From Kiritimatiellales bacterium (GTDB lineage: Bacteria > Verrucomicrobiota > Kiritimatiellia > Kiritimatiellales > Pontiellaceae), in contig QKAU01000042.1 in the NCBI GenBank assembly GCA_003246265.1, forward strand, positions 1 through 64,000: a stretch of DNA of 64,000 nucleotides. The letters run 5' to 3'. The notes beneath the pieces are model-generated. The model searched no databases and was not told where the DNA came from. It saw only the letters and a list, made by a program, of their open reading frames with translations. This document shows positions 1 to 9,188 of the stretch, one piece after another. The position numbers and the translations under genes were made by a program. The first letter of the stretch is position 1. The number at the start of each line of letters is the position of its first letter.

Positions 1-46
1 CCAATGGAATCAAAGAAACCATGCGACCAATTGAGCGAAACCTGCG

Positions 47-679
47 CTAGTCTTCCAGATGGAGGATGCCGCGCTTGAAGGCGTGGACAACCGCCTGGGT
101 CCGGTCCGCAGCCCCCAGCTTTTCGCGCAGGTTCACCACATGGAGCTTTACAGTGGGCAGGGAGATGTCCAGCCGGTCCATGATCTCCTTGTTGCTGCAT
201 CCGGCGGCAAGCAGCTGGAGCACCTCCAGCTCGCGGGGGGTCAGTTCGGGCTGTTCCTTGCGCCATTCGAGCTTCTGGGCGAGGTTGGCTGGAAAATAGG
301 TGCCGCCGGCGGCCACCTCCTGGATCGCTTCGACGACCTCCTCCACCTCGCCGGCCTTCTTGGTGAGGTAGCCCTTCACCCCGGCTTTCACTGCCCGCCA
401 GATATCCTCCTCGGCATCGAAGACGGAGATCAGGATGATGCCGGTTTCCGGAAACTCCTCGATGATGCGCCGGGCGCACTCCACCCCGTCCATGCCGGGC
501 ATCTGGTAATCCATCGTAACGATATCCGGCCTCAGCCTGCGCACCAGCTCGATCGCCTCGGCCCCGTTGGCCGCCATGCCGACCGGCTCGAGGCCCGGCT
601 CGATGTTCATCGTCTCGGTCAGGCCCATCCGCAGCAGCGCGTTGTCGTCCACGACCAGGACCGTGATGTTATCCTTCAT
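47..679 (-). CDS. NarL/FixJ-family response regulator
   Basis: A 210-residue two-component response regulator. The N-terminal receiver domain has the acidic pair VVDDN, the phospho-acceptor Asp in [11 protein letters not shown], a switch Ser in ILISV and the conserved Lys in YLTKKAG. The C-terminal LuxR-type helix-turn-helix starts at [15 protein letters not shown] and includes SNKEI and TVKLHV. It should bind DNA as a dimer after phosphorylation. An in-frame ATG lies 18 bases further upstream, but I prefer MKDNIT because its ATG overlaps the stop of the upstream kinase gene (ATGA), implying translational coupling. The kinase is the obvious partner. Target genes cannot be read from the sequence. 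Confidence 0.93.
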   Translation of the reverse strand: MKDNITVLVVDDNALLRMGLTETMNIEPGLEPVGMAANGAEAIELVRRLRPDIVTMDYQMPGMDGVECARRIIEEFPETGIILISVFDAEEDIWRAVKAGVKGYLTKKAGEVEEVVEAIQEVAAGGTYFPANLAQKLEWRKEQPELTPRELEVLQLLAAGCSNKEIMDRLDISLPTVKLHVVNLREKLGAADRTQAVVHAFKRGILHLED

Positions 680-2910
680 GATGGCACCGCTTTCCATTTC
701 CCAAGATTTCCGATGGATACCTTTACGACCGTTCCCTGCCCCACCCTGCTCTCGATGCCCACCGACGCTTCGAGATGGCTCGCCCGCTCCCGCATGCCCA
801 TCAGGCCGAAATGCCCCGGTCCGGAGACCGCCGCCGCGTCGAATCCAACCCCGTCGTCGCGCACCTCCAGATCAACCCGGTCTTCGCCATAGGCGATCCC
901 GACCCGCAGGTTTGCCGGCGCCGCATGGCGGGCGGCATTGGTCGCGGCCTCCTTCGCAATCAGGAGCAGGTTGCGCTCGGCCACCTGCTTCAGCCGGACC
1001 GGCGTTCCTTCGACCGCCAGTTCGAAGCGGGCCCCGCACTCGCGGGCCAGGGGTTCGACGGTAGCCTCCAGGGCGGCGGGTAGATCCATCCGCTCAAGCA
1101 GTCCGCCGCGCAGGTCCATGATGGACGTGCGCGCTTCTTCGCTGCAGTGGGCCAGCATGCCCTGGACCACCTGGAGCGCCTTGCGGTTGCGGTCCGCATC
1201 GGAAACGACCTCGTCGAGCGCCTCGCCGAAGAAGGTGCACAGCGCCGGATCCTCGCCGGCCATGCCCCGGGCCTTGCCGATGGCCTGCTTGCGCTTCTCC
1301 AGGTTCAGGTCCAGCAGGCGCAGCGCACCGCGCAGCTGGATGGCCATGCCGGCCAGCCCCTGCTCTAGGTTGTCGTGGAGTTCGCGGGCGATCCGCTGCC
1401 GCTCGTTGAGAACCGATTCGCGCTGGATCTGCTTGCCGATGATGGCGGTCTGGCGTTCCACGGTACGGCGCAGCAGGGCCACCCAGACCAGGGCCAGCGC
1501 AATGACGCCGAATGCGAATCCCAGCAGGCCGGCGAGGCGTTTCGACGTCCACCAGGGAGCGGCGGCCAGGAGGACGATGTCGTCGGGATCGCGCAATTGG
1601 ATCCAGAAACCGCCGATGGAGAGCTTCCACGGGGTCTGGTCGCTGCGCGTCAGGTTGCAGATCCCGGTCAGCCGCAGCCGGGCCCCCGGCTTCAAGGCTT
1701 CATCCAGCGGAACGCCGATCGGCAGCTTGGCCTCCATCAGGTCCGAGCCATGCCGGCAGAGCAGCGTATGCCCTTCGAGGGACGATGCGGGATCGGAGGG
1801 GATGGTGAAGGATTTTCCGATATCGACGAGCTCGACATCGATCCGGACCAGTTCCTGGTCGAGGCTGGTATCCTTTTGCCAGTTCCATTTGTCGCGCTGG
1901 ACCCTGTCCACAACCAGCTCTACCGGAACGGGGGCCGCCCCGCCCTCCTGGGAAGAGACGCTTCGAGCCAGGAAGAGCGGAGTGACGGGATGCGGCCACA
2001 CGAAGCCGTCGAGCTCGACGAGGTCGCCTTCCTGCACCATCGTGCCGGGGCGTATGGTCGCCTTCATGCACGACCGTTCGCCACGCAGGTAGACGTCGTT
2101 GCCGCTGATCCGCGTCACCAGCCCCTGGGTCCGGACGGGAAACCGGTGGTTGCTTCCCGCGCGCATCAGTTCGTGGATGGCCCGCCGCGGAATGTTCCTG
2201 AGGTTGAAGACCTCGTCGATGACCTCGAAGCCGGCCGCGGTGGAGACGAAGAATATCCGGGTCGAGAACTGGCGGTGGATGTTCGAGATGGTTCCTTCGA
2301 CGGCCTGGAAGCGCACGCGCTGGAACATGAGGTCCGCCAGCATCGCCGCCTCGGCTTCGCTGTAGGGGATCTGCGCATCCACCAGCACTCCGTTGGAATC
2401 GATTTGAAGCATGAAGTAACGGATCCCGACATCGTCCATGCTGTCCTTGATCGATACGATCCGTCCCCGGACCTCGACCCAGTCGCAATCGAACATGGCC
2501 GCATGCAGTTCGTGGGAATAGAAGACCCGGGCCTCGGGAAGGGGCTTCCGCCCGACGAACTCGATCTGCCCGGCGTCGATTTTCGGAAGGAACTCCCCGG
2601 CATCGCTGTTCCCCGAAACCTTGACCAGATCGCCGACGGAATAGTGGTCGAGGGTATTGGTGCCCGATACGATGTACCGTACATAGATCCCCTGCCCGTC
2701 GTCGTAGATGAACATTCCGTAGTGGCGGGGATGGATCCACAGGATCTGCCCTTCCACCTCTACCGGTTTCCGCAGGGCCGCCTCGTCCGGGCCGAGTTCC
2801 CGGACGTCGAGAATTCGGGTCAGGGCCGCTTCGCCAGATGCCGCGGCGGCGCCGGCGAGGAGCAACCCCGCAAGCAGCCGGGCATTCGTTTTTAGCGCCA
2901 ATCCCTTCAT
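676..2910 (-). CDS. Membrane sensor histidine kinase (HisKA_3 / NarX-DegS type)
   Basis: A 744-residue sensor kinase. It has a signal peptide (first ~28 residues), a large extracytoplasmic sensor region (~30-455), one membrane helix (~460-485), a HisKA_3 dimerisation helix with the phospho-accepting His at about 512 (RIARELHDN) and an HATPase domain with N-box [11 protein letters not shown] and G-box DDGVGF near 685. The sensor region contains repeated beta-rich stretches ([33 protein letters not shown]) that look like tandem OB-fold modules; this is an inference. The open frame continues far upstream inside the sulfatase gene. I chose MKGLAL because a GAGGGG ribosome site sits just before it and the signal peptide follows. 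It overlaps the response regulator by 4 bases. The ligand is unknown. Confidence 0.9.
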   Translation of the reverse strand: MKGLALKTNARLLAGLLLAGAAAASGEAALTRILDVRELGPDEAALRKPVEVEGQILWIHPRHYGMFIYDDGQGIYVRYIVSGTNTLDHYSVGDLVKVSGNSDAGEFLPKIDAGQIEFVGRKPLPEARVFYSHELHAAMFDCDWVEVRGRIVSIKDSMDDVGIRYFMLQIDSNGVLVDAQIPYSEAEAAMLADLMFQRVRFQAVEGTISNIHRQFSTRIFFVSTAAGFEVIDEVFNLRNIPRRAIHELMRAGSNHRFPVRTQGLVTRISGNDVYLRGERSCMKATIRPGTMVQEGDLVELDGFVWPHPVTPLFLARSVSSQEGGAAPVPVELVVDRVQRDKWNWQKDTSLDQELVRIDVELVDIGKSFTIPSDPASSLEGHTLLCRHGSDLMEAKLPIGVPLDEALKPGARLRLTGICNLTRSDQTPWKLSIGGFWIQLRDPDDIVLLAAAPWWTSKRLAGLLGFAFGVIALALVWVALLRRTVERQTAIIGKQIQRESVLNERQRIARELHDNLEQGLAGMAIQLRGALRLLDLNLEKRKQAIGKARGMAGEDPALCTFFGEALDEVVSDADRNRKALQVVQGMLAHCSEEARTSIMDLRGGLLERMDLPAALEATVEPLARECGARFELAVEGTPVRLKQVAERNLLLIAKEAATNAARHAAPANLRVGIAYGEDRVDLEVRDDGVGFDAAAVSGPGHFGLMGMRERASHLEASVGIESRVGQGTVVKVSIGNLGKWKAVPS

Positions 2911-2993
2911 TTGGATCCCCTCTACCATGAATCGCAGCGCCATCCAAGCCGCGGAACGGTCGCGACATCCGTTTCGGCCGACTGGAGCGCAAC

Positions 2994-4826
2994 CTACTGC
3001 TTGAATCCCGGACGGTCCTGCTCCAATTCCTGGGGCGGCTTGCGGCCGAGGCGGGGATCGTAGCGCGGAATCCCCATCCCTTCCGAGGTCTGCCATCCCG
3101 GCTGCGGACGGTGCGTGGCATAGACATAGTAGGGCGTCGCGGAAACCCCTCCGCCAGTGAAGAGCGGCGAGAGGGTCGCCACCCCCTTCCGCAGCGGCAC
3201 CCGGAAGGTGACCTCCCTCGCCCCCCTGGGGATCGGCTTGGTCTCGTCCAGCTCCCCGATCCTCAGCCGGGCCTCGGTGAAGTCGAAGCCGTGGTAGCCG
3301 TTCGCATCGTTGATCGGCTTGTCCAGCTCGGCCGGCCAGCGCCGGAGCGAAAATTCGTACACCCCGTCCTGCGCCACCTCGAGCGTCCACCGGCCCTCCT
3401 TCGCGAAGAGGCCATGCATGATCTGCGGCTGGTTCCATGGAACCCCTTCCACCAGCCAGTCGTGGGACGACAGCTTCACGACGGGCGCCATGTCGGCGCC
3501 GATCAGCAGGTGGCTGTCCAGCCCGTGGTCCGCCGATACGCCGGCCCAGAATCCCTCGTAGGCCGCCCGAAGCTTCTGCACCACCTCTGGGTAGCGCCCG
3601 CTCTGGTCGTCTTTCTGCCCGGGGTCGGCCCCCATGTCGTACAGCTCCTCGCCATTCACCAGCCGCCACCGGTCGGTCATGACGGCGCAGTGGCGCCATT
3701 TGACCGGATCCACCACGCGCTGGGATTCAACCACCAGCGCCCGGTCGGGCCACTCCTTCGCCTCGTCCTCCAGCAGGGGGCGCAGGCTCGTGCCGTCGAA
3801 TTCGATGCCGGGCGCCTCCAGGCCGCAGAGATCGATGAAGGTCGGCAGGATGTCGACGTGCGCCGTGAGCCGTTCAACCCGCCGCCCCCCTTCCAGCCCG
3901 CCCGCCGGCCAGCGGACGATGAACGGGACGCGGTGTCCGCCGTCGTATTCGGACCCCTTCATGCCGCGCATGCCGGCATTGAAGCCCCTCCCCCCCGCCA
4001 GGCCGCCGGCGGTGCCGTTGTCGGTCGTGAAGACGAGCATGGTGTTCCGGGCCACGCCCAGCTCGTCCAGCACCTTGACCAGGCGGGCCATGTTGTCGTC
4101 GATGTTCCGTACCATGCCGTAGAATTCGGGCGTCGAAACGCCCGGCTTCCCCTTGAAGGGACGCGCGTACTCCGCCGGGCAGTAGAGCGGGCCATGCGGC
4201 GCGTTGGGGGCGATGTAGGCGAAGAAGGGCTTGCCGGAAGCGGCGCATTCCCGGATGAACCTGATCCCTTCGCGGAACCAGACATCGGTGCAGTATCCCT
4301 CGAAGCGCTCGGGCTTGCCATCCCTGAAGTAGGTGTCGTCGAAATAGTCGTTGCCCCAATAGTCGGGCGCCTGCCCCACCCCGCCTGCGGCATGCCATAC
4401 CGCGCGGTCGAATCCGCGGTCATCGGGACGGTAGGGATAGGCGTCGCCCAGGTGCCACTTGCCGAACAGGCCGGTGGCATAGCCGTTGGCCCGGAAGATT
4501 TCGGCCATGGTGGTCTCCCGCCGTCGCAGCAGGTTGCGTCCCTGCACGGTGTGCCAGACGCCGACCCGGTCCGAATAGCGCCCCGTCAGCAGGGCGGCGC
4601 GCGAGGGGGCGCAGGTGGGATCCACATGGTAGTTCTCCAGCCGGACACCCTCCTTCGCCAGGCGGTCGATGCACGGCGTCTGGATCGCCGGGTTGCCGCT
4701 GCAGCCCAGATCGCCATAGCCCTGGTCGTCGGTGATCACGAATACCACGTTGGGCCGGGGTTCCTCCGCCTGGAGGCCGAGCACCGCCACCCATCCCGCC
4801 AGCAACACAGAAAAAGCCTTGCCCAT
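2994..4826 (-). CDS. Secreted arylsulfatase-type sulfatase
   Basis: A 610-residue type I sulfatase of the alkaline-phosphatase superfamily. It has a signal peptide (1-20), the metal-binding start [17 protein letters not shown] and the formylglycine motif [12 protein letters not shown] with the modified Cys at residue 72. Further active-site pieces are GKWHLG and TTDNG. Such enzymes remove sulfate esters from host or algal glycans; activity needs a formylglycine-generating or anSME maturase, which is not in this window. After the catalytic domain (~430) there is a ~180-residue C-terminal extension of beta-rich character. The start is fixed by AAGGAG seven bases before ATG. The 5' end of this gene is partly copied three times in the next 3 kb. 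The substrate is not readable. Confidence 0.93.
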   Translation of the reverse strand: MGKAFSVLLAGWVAVLGLQAEEPRPNVVFVITDDQGYGDLGCSGNPAIQTPCIDRLAKEGVRLENYHVDPTCAPSRAALLTGRYSDRVGVWHTVQGRNLLRRRETTMAEIFRANGYATGLFGKWHLGDAYPYRPDDRGFDRAVWHAAGGVGQAPDYWGNDYFDDTYFRDGKPERFEGYCTDVWFREGIRFIRECAASGKPFFAYIAPNAPHGPLYCPAEYARPFKGKPGVSTPEFYGMVRNIDDNMARLVKVLDELGVARNTMLVFTTDNGTAGGLAGGRGFNAGMRGMKGSEYDGGHRVPFIVRWPAGGLEGGRRVERLTAHVDILPTFIDLCGLEAPGIEFDGTSLRPLLEDEAKEWPDRALVVESQRVVDPVKWRHCAVMTDRWRLVNGEELYDMGADPGQKDDQSGRYPEVVQKLRAAYEGFWAGVSADHGLDSHLLIGADMAPVVKLSSHDWLVEGVPWNQPQIMHGLFAKEGRWTLEVAQDGVYEFSLRRWPAELDKPINDANGYHGFDFTEARLRIGELDETKPIPRGAREVTFRVPLRKGVATLSPLFTGGGVSATPYYVYATHRPQPGWQTSEGMGIPRYDPRLGRKPPQELEQDRPGFKQ

Positions 4827-5058
4827 GAACCACTCCTTTTGGCCAACCGAACCCTAAAGTAAAGGCCCGCCGGCACCTTTTCAAGACCACCCAGAACCAA
4901 TGTATAAAATGTTTACGTTTTCAATTACCGGAAGGTTTCGATGGCTACCGACGGCTCCCCGGCAACGCCTCCTGCCCCGAAAACGGCGACATGTAGGCCA
5001 TACCGGAGAAAAAAAACCAAACGATCCTTTTGACAGGAGGAAATGTTTTTGTTCTCAT
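4827..5058. repeat. Leader repeat, copy A (sulfatase/PEP-CTERM divergent spacer)
   Basis: Spacer between the divergent sulfatase and PEP-CTERM genes. From about 4828 to 5058 it is repeated with minor changes at 6176-6400: shared stretches include CGAACCCTAAAG, GGCCCGCCGGCACC, CATGTAGGCCATACCGG and the promoter-like block at its right end. It contains no evident gene. Confidence 0.85.
5030..5058 (+). promoter_or_regulatory. Putative promoter shared by PEP-CTERM genes, copy 1
   Basis: TTGACA, a 17-base spacer, then TCTCAT. The block ATGTTT-TGTTCTCA recurs at the same distance from TTGAC before the broken copy (6372) and the third copy (6901). The -10 element is poor for sigma-70 (4 of 6), so the conserved spacer could be an activator site or belong to another sigma factor. 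Confidence 0.5.
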
Positions 5059-5118
5059 GTTGACACTGCGGGCATGGGCTGTCGTTTCCGTGCTGGCAAT
5101 GGAAAAGGAGAAACAAAC

Positions 5119-5952
5119 ATGATGAATAAAAGAGTAATCGCGGCGGTAGCTGTGATGGTCGGCGGGTCTGCAATGGCATCACTCTACACAACAAGCTTCG
5201 ATGCTGGCGAAGGCTTCACTTCCGGCGACCTGAATGGGCAGAACAATTGGTTTGCCCAAACACAATGGAAGGCTGACGGTGCAGGGAATGCCTACAACTC
5301 CAACGGAGCTTTTGTTCGTGCTCATAACACGGACGTACTCGGCACAACAGCCATTGGCGAAGTGATGACAATTACCTCAGTGATCACATTGGGTGCGTAT
5401 TCCACTCCTTCAGGTGATATTGCGTCGTTTGAAGAAAACATATTCCAACAGGGTATGTCGCATCAGCAGGGAGTCGCTAACTTTGGTTACGGGCTCGCAG
5501 CTGGAGTTTCTTACAGCGTAGCCACGGGCAACATCGAACTTCGCGCAGGTCAGGGTACAGTGCTCTCTGGAACTTCAGTTCAAACCGTTGGAGCCGCTTC
5601 CGGTTTGGGTGGAACCACTTATACACTGACAACAGCCTTCACCAAAACAGCTGCGAATACTTGGAACGTAGCCGTTTCGCTTAATGACGGTGTAAATCCT
5701 GCGTGGATGTTGGCTTATTCTGCCAATAGTGCTCTTGCTGGTTTGGATACCGACAGTGATGGCGGCGGAATTCTCGGTGGATTCCAGGCGAACCCGTCCA
5801 GCGGTGGATCTGCTGGTGTTGCAACAGCTCCCTTCGGCTCAACAACAGTTTCTGCTTATTCGCTCCAAGTGATTCCCGAGCCGGCCACGCTGGGACTGGT
5901 CGCGGCCTTCGGGGGCACGGTGCTCTTCATCCGCCGCCGCTTCATGATGTAG
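5119..5952 (+). CDS. PEP-CTERM sorted exported protein
   Basis: A 277-residue exported protein with a Sec signal (MMNKRVIAAVAVMVGGSAMAS). At the C-terminus it has the PEP-CTERM tripartite signal: IPEPATLG, a hydrophobic helix and the basic tail IRRRFMM. Such proteins are cut and anchored or released by an exosortase (EpsH/XrtA family); none is in this window. The middle is Ser/Thr/Gly-rich, beta-type, with no catalytic motif I can name. AAAGGAG precedes ATG by eight bases. The body is visibly less GC-rich than its neighbours, whereas the last ~80 bases are GC-rich and nearly identical to the other PEP-CTERM gene, which suggests a foreign payload with a locally conserved tail. Confidence 0.88.
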   Translation: MMNKRVIAAVAVMVGGSAMASLYTTSFDAGEGFTSGDLNGQNNWFAQTQWKADGAGNAYNSNGAFVRAHNTDVLGTTAIGEVMTITSVITLGAYSTPSGDIASFEENIFQQGMSHQQGVANFGYGLAAGVSYSVATGNIELRAGQGTVLSGTSVQTVGAASGLGGTTYTLTTAFTKTAANTWNVAVSLNDGVNPAWMLAYSANSALAGLDTDSDGGGILGGFQANPSSGGSAGVATAPFGSTTVSAYSLQVIPEPATLGLVAAFGGTVLFIRRRFMM

Positions 5953-6013
5953 CCGCAGCCGTTCACGAACGACGCAAGCCCCGGCTCTCGCCGGGGCTTT
6001 TTCGTTATCGGCC
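5872..6013 (+). repeat. Conserved 3' cassette, copy 1 (sorting signal plus terminator)
   Basis: This stretch codes the PEP-CTERM tail, the stop codon, a hairpin terminator and TTCGTTATCGGCC. It is nearly identical in bases to 7769-7911, although the coding parts upstream of the two copies are unrelated. Confidence 0.85.
5976..6003 (+). terminator. Rho-independent terminator after PEP-CTERM gene
   Basis: Stem AAGCCCCGG / CCGGGGCTT with a six-base loop CTCTCG, followed by a T run. Confidence 0.9.
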
Positions 6014-6014
6014 A

Positions 6015-6059
6015 ACCGGCGTCCCCCGAGCCCGCCAGCAACACAGAAAACGCCTTGCC
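6015..6059 (-). pseudogene. Remnant of sulfatase 5' end
   Basis: On the minus strand this reads [10 protein letters not shown], the same signal-peptide residues as the intact sulfatase start at 4826, then loses similarity. The start-codon position is displaced by an inserted stretch at 6060-6175. It is a leftover of a duplicated sulfatase gene end. Confidence 0.7.
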
Positions 6060-6082
6060 TAGAACAGATAAATTTATTCGAT

Positions 6083-6152
6083 GGCCGCAGATTAGCACTG
6101 ATCGACACGGATTTCTTCTACTCCCGGTGTTATTCCGTGTTTGTCCGTGGCT
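6083..6152. repeat. Imperfect palindromic intergenic element
   Basis: Starts GGCCGCAGATTAGCACTGATCG and ends TTCCGTGTTTGTCCGTGGCT. The two ends are imperfect inverse complements (CACGGAT / ATTCCGTG, GGCC-CAG / CGTGGCT). It lies in a 116-base insert (6060-6175) that interrupts the duplicated leader exactly where the sulfatase start codon should be. Confidence 0.6.
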
Positions 6153-6175
6153 ACTGTTTTCTTGGGTTGCTCCAG

Positions 6176-6400
6176 GAACCACTCCTATTCGACGAGCGAA
6201 CCCTAAAGGCCCGCCGGCACCTTTCCAAGACCACCCAGAACCAATGCATAAATGTTTACATTTCCAATCACCGGAAGGTTTCGATGGCTACCGACGGCAC
6301 CCCGGCAACGCCTCCTGCCCCGAAAAAGGCAACATGTAGGCCATACCGGATAAAAAAACCAAACTATCCTTTTGACAGGAAGAAATGTTTTTGTTCTCAC
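6176..6400. repeat. Leader repeat, copy B
   Basis: Second copy of the 4827-5058 spacer, roughly 90 percent alike by eye, ending in the same promoter-like block. It leads into a broken PEP-CTERM gene rather than an intact one. Confidence 0.85.
6372..6400 (+). promoter_or_regulatory. Putative promoter shared by PEP-CTERM genes, copy 2
   Basis: TTGACA, 17 bases, TCTCAC, with the same spacer text as copy 1 apart from one base. It would now drive only the truncated signal-peptide ORF at 6472. Confidence 0.45.
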
Positions 6401-6471
6401 GATCTTAATGCCAGTTAGGTATTGGCATGACCAATGTCAGCCGAACCAGGTAGAAACAGGAGAATCAAACC

Positions 6472-6537
6472 ATGAACAAGGTTGCGATGGGGGTGATCGT
6501 GGCGCTCGTGTGCGGCAACGCCGGGGCCACATGGTAG
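6472..6537 (+). pseudogene. Truncated PEP-CTERM gene (signal peptide only)
   Basis: After AGGAGA and an eight-base gap, the frame reads [21 protein letters not shown] and stops. The signal peptide closely resembles that of the gene at 5119. The coding body is missing because the sequence joins inverted sulfatase DNA at about 6526-6531. The junction lies at the short shared string CCACATGG. Confidence 0.75.
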
Positions 6538-6752
6538 TTCTCCAGCCGGACACCCTCCTTCGCCAGGCGGTCGATGCACGGCGTCTGGATCGCCGGGTTG
6601 CCGCTGCACCCCAGGTCCCCATAGCCCTGGTCGTCGGTGATCACGAATACCACGTTGGGCCGGAGGACGGTCGCCGCACCCGTCGGATCCCATGCTCCCG
6701 CCAATAGCCAAGCGCCCAACATACCGGCCCTTGTTGTTCCGTTGCCGATCAT
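6526..6752 (-). pseudogene. Truncated sulfatase gene, N-terminal fragment
   Basis: From ATG at 6752 (GGGGAGG upstream) the frame gives a signal peptide, then [17 protein letters not shown] and on to ENYHV, matching the intact sulfatase at 4826. It breaks off just before the catalytic CAPSR motif, where it fuses to the PEP-CTERM signal-peptide DNA of the other strand. The signal peptide differs from the intact gene's, so it may derive from a second sulfatase paralogue. It cannot be an active enzyme. Confidence 0.8.
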
Positions 6753-6900
6753 TTTCCTATCCTCCCCTTGCCACAAGCCATGTTAACACTAGCAAATCAT
6801 GCTTGGAATCCAGAGCCCATCCCTGCGGAAAAGATCCCCTTTCCATCATCAGAGTGCCGGATTCGGGGTTGTTTTAGGATAAAAATTTTAATTATTCCAT

Positions 6901-6929
6901 TTGACCAGTACACATGTTTGTGTTCTCAT
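6901..6929 (+). promoter_or_regulatory. Putative promoter shared by PEP-CTERM genes, copy 3
   Basis: TTGACC, 17 bases, TCTCAT. Outside this element the upstream DNA (6753-6900, AT-rich) is unlike copies 1 and 2, so retention of ATGTTTGTGTTCTCAT points to a selected site rather than recent duplication alone. Confidence 0.5.
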
Positions 6930-6979
6930 CGAAAATGCGTATAGGAAATGCATATAGCAAAGACGAAGGAGAGTATAAC

Positions 6980-7849
6980 ATGAAGAAATGGATGGGGTTG
7001 GTTTGCCTGACGGCACTGGTCTGCAGTTCGGCGCAGGCAACGATAGTCTTTACGGAAAACTTCAACGACTGGTACGACGGCAAGGCCGTACAGTGGGACG
7101 AAAACTGGATCGGTGTTGCAAACAACAGCGGATTCCTAGGCGACGGCAATGGAAAGGCGGACTCGCTTTTCGCATGGCGCGGAGCAACCTATACTGGAGC
7201 GTCCGTCGGTCCGCTGGCGGTTGGAGACAGCGTCGTCATCAAGCTCGACTTCCGGGCCGACATGAACGCGCGCAGCAACGGTTTCAAGCAGATGTTTGGC
7301 CTGACGACCGTCAGCACCAACCTGACCGGCGTGACCTACATGGCCGACACCTACAACGCCGGCATGCTGGGATTTGATCTCCAGTCGAGCATGTACCCCG
7401 GACCAACCGATGGGCAGTCGACCTCCAACGGGGCCATGAAGGTGCTGGCCTACTACAACGCCCCAAATGGTGACGCCCTGATCAATCCGTCGGAAGATTG
7501 GGGATTGCAGCCGGAAGGAGCCGTGGACACCGTGGGTGATGAAATGCGGCTGACCTATACCGCAACCAAGTCCGCCACGGCCGACACATTCATCATCGCT
7601 CTGAATATCGAAAACCTGACAACGGCTTCGACCTGGTCCAAAACCGGCATTACGTCGGTGAACGCCACGGCCTACAACGCCACTGAAATGTGGTTCTCCA
7701 CAAAGAACCACGCAGCCAATACCGGCTTTTTGTCAACCAGCACGCTTGACAACATCAGTGTGGAAGTTATTCCCGAGCCGGCCACGCTGGGCCTGGTCGC
7801 GGCCTTCGGGGGCATGGTGCTCTTCATCCGCCGCCGCTTCATGATGTAG
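6980..7849 (+). CDS. PEP-CTERM sorted exported protein
   Basis: A 289-residue exported protein with signal peptide MKKWMGLVCLTALVCSSAQA and the C-terminal sorting signal IPEPATLG, hydrophobic helix, IRRRFMM. The body begins TIVFTENFNDWYDG and is a beta-rich, probably lectin- or jelly-roll-like exported domain. This is inferred only from its similarity to many PEP-CTERM proteins that begin with a short strand and an N-F-N-D motif. AAGGAGAG lies six bases before ATG; an upstream in-frame ATG at 6914 overlaps the promoter element and is rejected. It probably acts at the cell surface after exosortase processing. Its role is unknown. Confidence 0.88.
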   Translation: MKKWMGLVCLTALVCSSAQATIVFTENFNDWYDGKAVQWDENWIGVANNSGFLGDGNGKADSLFAWRGATYTGASVGPLAVGDSVVIKLDFRADMNARSNGFKQMFGLTTVSTNLTGVTYMADTYNAGMLGFDLQSSMYPGPTDGQSTSNGAMKVLAYYNAPNGDALINPSEDWGLQPEGAVDTVGDEMRLTYTATKSATADTFIIALNIENLTTASTWSKTGITSVNATAYNATEMWFSTKNHAANTGFLSTSTLDNISVEVIPEPATLGLVAAFGGMVLFIRRRFMM

Positions 7850-7911
7850 CCGCCGTCGTTCAAGAAACATCGCAAGCCCCGGCTCTCGCCGGGGCTTTTT
7901 CGTTATCGGCC
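7769..7911 (+). repeat. Conserved 3' cassette, copy 2 (sorting signal plus terminator)
   Basis: Near-identical to 5872-6013 through the sorting signal, stop, terminator hairpin and TTCGTTATCGGCC. A degraded GCCGGCAAAACAGAACGCC just after it resembles the sulfatase 5' end once more. Confidence 0.85.
7874..7900 (+). terminator. Rho-independent terminator after PEP-CTERM gene
   Basis: Same AAGCCCCGG-CTCTCG-CCGGGGCTT hairpin and T run as at 5976. Confidence 0.9.
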
Positions 7912-7974
7912 CGCCGGCAAAACAGAACGCCCCTTGCGACTCCTTCCCCCGCGACCTCTTCCCGCCATGCCGCA

Positions 7975-9177
7975 TCACGACTCGCTCAGCCGCTTCGCCT
8001 CCTTCTCCTCGTGGAACAGCGCATGCGCCTCCTTGAGGATCCCGGGAATCCGCCCGGCGAAGGGGCTGGCCGAGAGGCAGGACCAGTCGCCCCCGTCCAC
8101 CGCGTCGGCCTTCCGCCCCGGGAACCAGTGGTTGGCGTTGCCCAGCAGGTTGTAGCGCATCCGGGCGAATTCGCCGAGGTCCAGCCCCTTGTGGAAGGTC
8201 CACAGCCGCAGGATTTCGCGGACATTGATGTTGCCGGGGGTGTCCGTCCAGTGCGGCAGTCCCTCGTGCCAATGATGGACCCAGTCGGCCCCCAGCTCCC
8301 GCTCCATCGCTCCGACGATCCGACGCTCTACTTGACCTGCGACCTCCACCCGGCCGTCCCAGTGTACGCAAACCGCCGCCACGTGCTCGTCGAAATCTTC
8401 GGGACGGGCCGCACCGATGCTCAGGGTGTGGACCTCGGGGCGGGAGAGGCAGTAGAGGTCGTTCCACTGCATGGGCGTCAGTGGCGAACAGAGCGCCGCC
8501 ATCTTTTCCGTCGGGCGGTAGAGCATGCCCCCCTTGTCGTTGGGGCTGATGATGAAGACCCCCATGTCCTGCCGGGAAGCGGCCGCGACCATGGGCCAGT
8601 GGAGCTGGTTGTAGATGAAATACCAGTGCAGGTTGACGTAGTCGAACTCCCCGGTCTCGCAGGTCGGCACCACGGTTTCCGGACCCGCGTGGGTCGAGAA
8701 GCCGCAGAACCGCACCCGCCCCTCGCGCTGCAGCTGGCGGATGGCCTCGACACACCCGCCCTTCTTCAGCGCGGTATCGATGTGCTCCGGGAGGTTGATG
8801 CCGTGGATCGCCAGGAAATCGACGTGGTCGAGCCGCAGGTAGCCCATCGACTTCTCGAACGCCTCCAGGAACTCCGCGGCACTCTCCTTCAGCCCGATCT
8901 TGGTCTGGACGAGGAAGCGGTCGCGGTCGAGCTTCGGCAACACCCGGCCCAGCTGCATTTCCGAGGGGCCGTATCCGCGCGCCGTCTCGAAGTGGTGGAT
9001 GCCCAGTTCCAGCGCGCGGTGGATGCATGCCTCCAGGTTCTCCTGCCCCTTCGGATCGATTTCCGAAGGCTCCAGATCCTTCCATCCCTGCTGGAAGCGC
9101 ATCCCGCCGCAGGTGAGCACCGGCATCCGCACTTCGGTTCGCCCGAACCGTTTCGTGGGTACGTTCATTCCATCCAT
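7975..9177 (-). CDS. Aldo/keto reductase-type oxidoreductase
   Basis: About 400 residues, beginning KRFGRTEVRMPVLTCGGMRF, the standard opening of the AKR fold. It contains GIHHFETARGYGPSE (usual DTA changed to ETA, with the catalytic-region Tyr), QTKIGLKES, RLDHVDFLAIHGIN and FCGFSTHA. AKRs reduce carbonyls with NADPH; many bacterial paralogues of this subgroup have unknown substrates. The C-terminal ~100 residues are longer than the classic 320-residue fold but carry no Cys-rich Fe-S motif. It starts 11 bases after uvrC ends and probably shares its transcript. The start is 9177 or 9168 (both ATG). The frame is open through uvrC but that part is shadow. Confidence 0.85.
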   Translation of the reverse strand: MDGMNVPTKRFGRTEVRMPVLTCGGMRFQQGWKDLEPSEIDPKGQENLEACIHRALELGIHHFETARGYGPSEMQLGRVLPKLDRDRFLVQTKIGLKESAAEFLEAFEKSMGYLRLDHVDFLAIHGINLPEHIDTALKKGGCVEAIRQLQREGRVRFCGFSTHAGPETVVPTCETGEFDYVNLHWYFIYNQLHWPMVAAASRQDMGVFIISPNDKGGMLYRPTEKMAALCSPLTPMQWNDLYCLSRPEVHTLSIGAARPEDFDEHVAAVCVHWDGRVEVAGQVERRIVGAMERELGADWVHHWHEGLPHWTDTPGNINVREILRLWTFHKGLDLGEFARMRYNLLGNANHWFPGRKADAVDGGDWSCLSASPFAGRIPGILKEAHALFHEEKEAKRLSES

Positions 9178-9188
9178 TCGTCTACACC

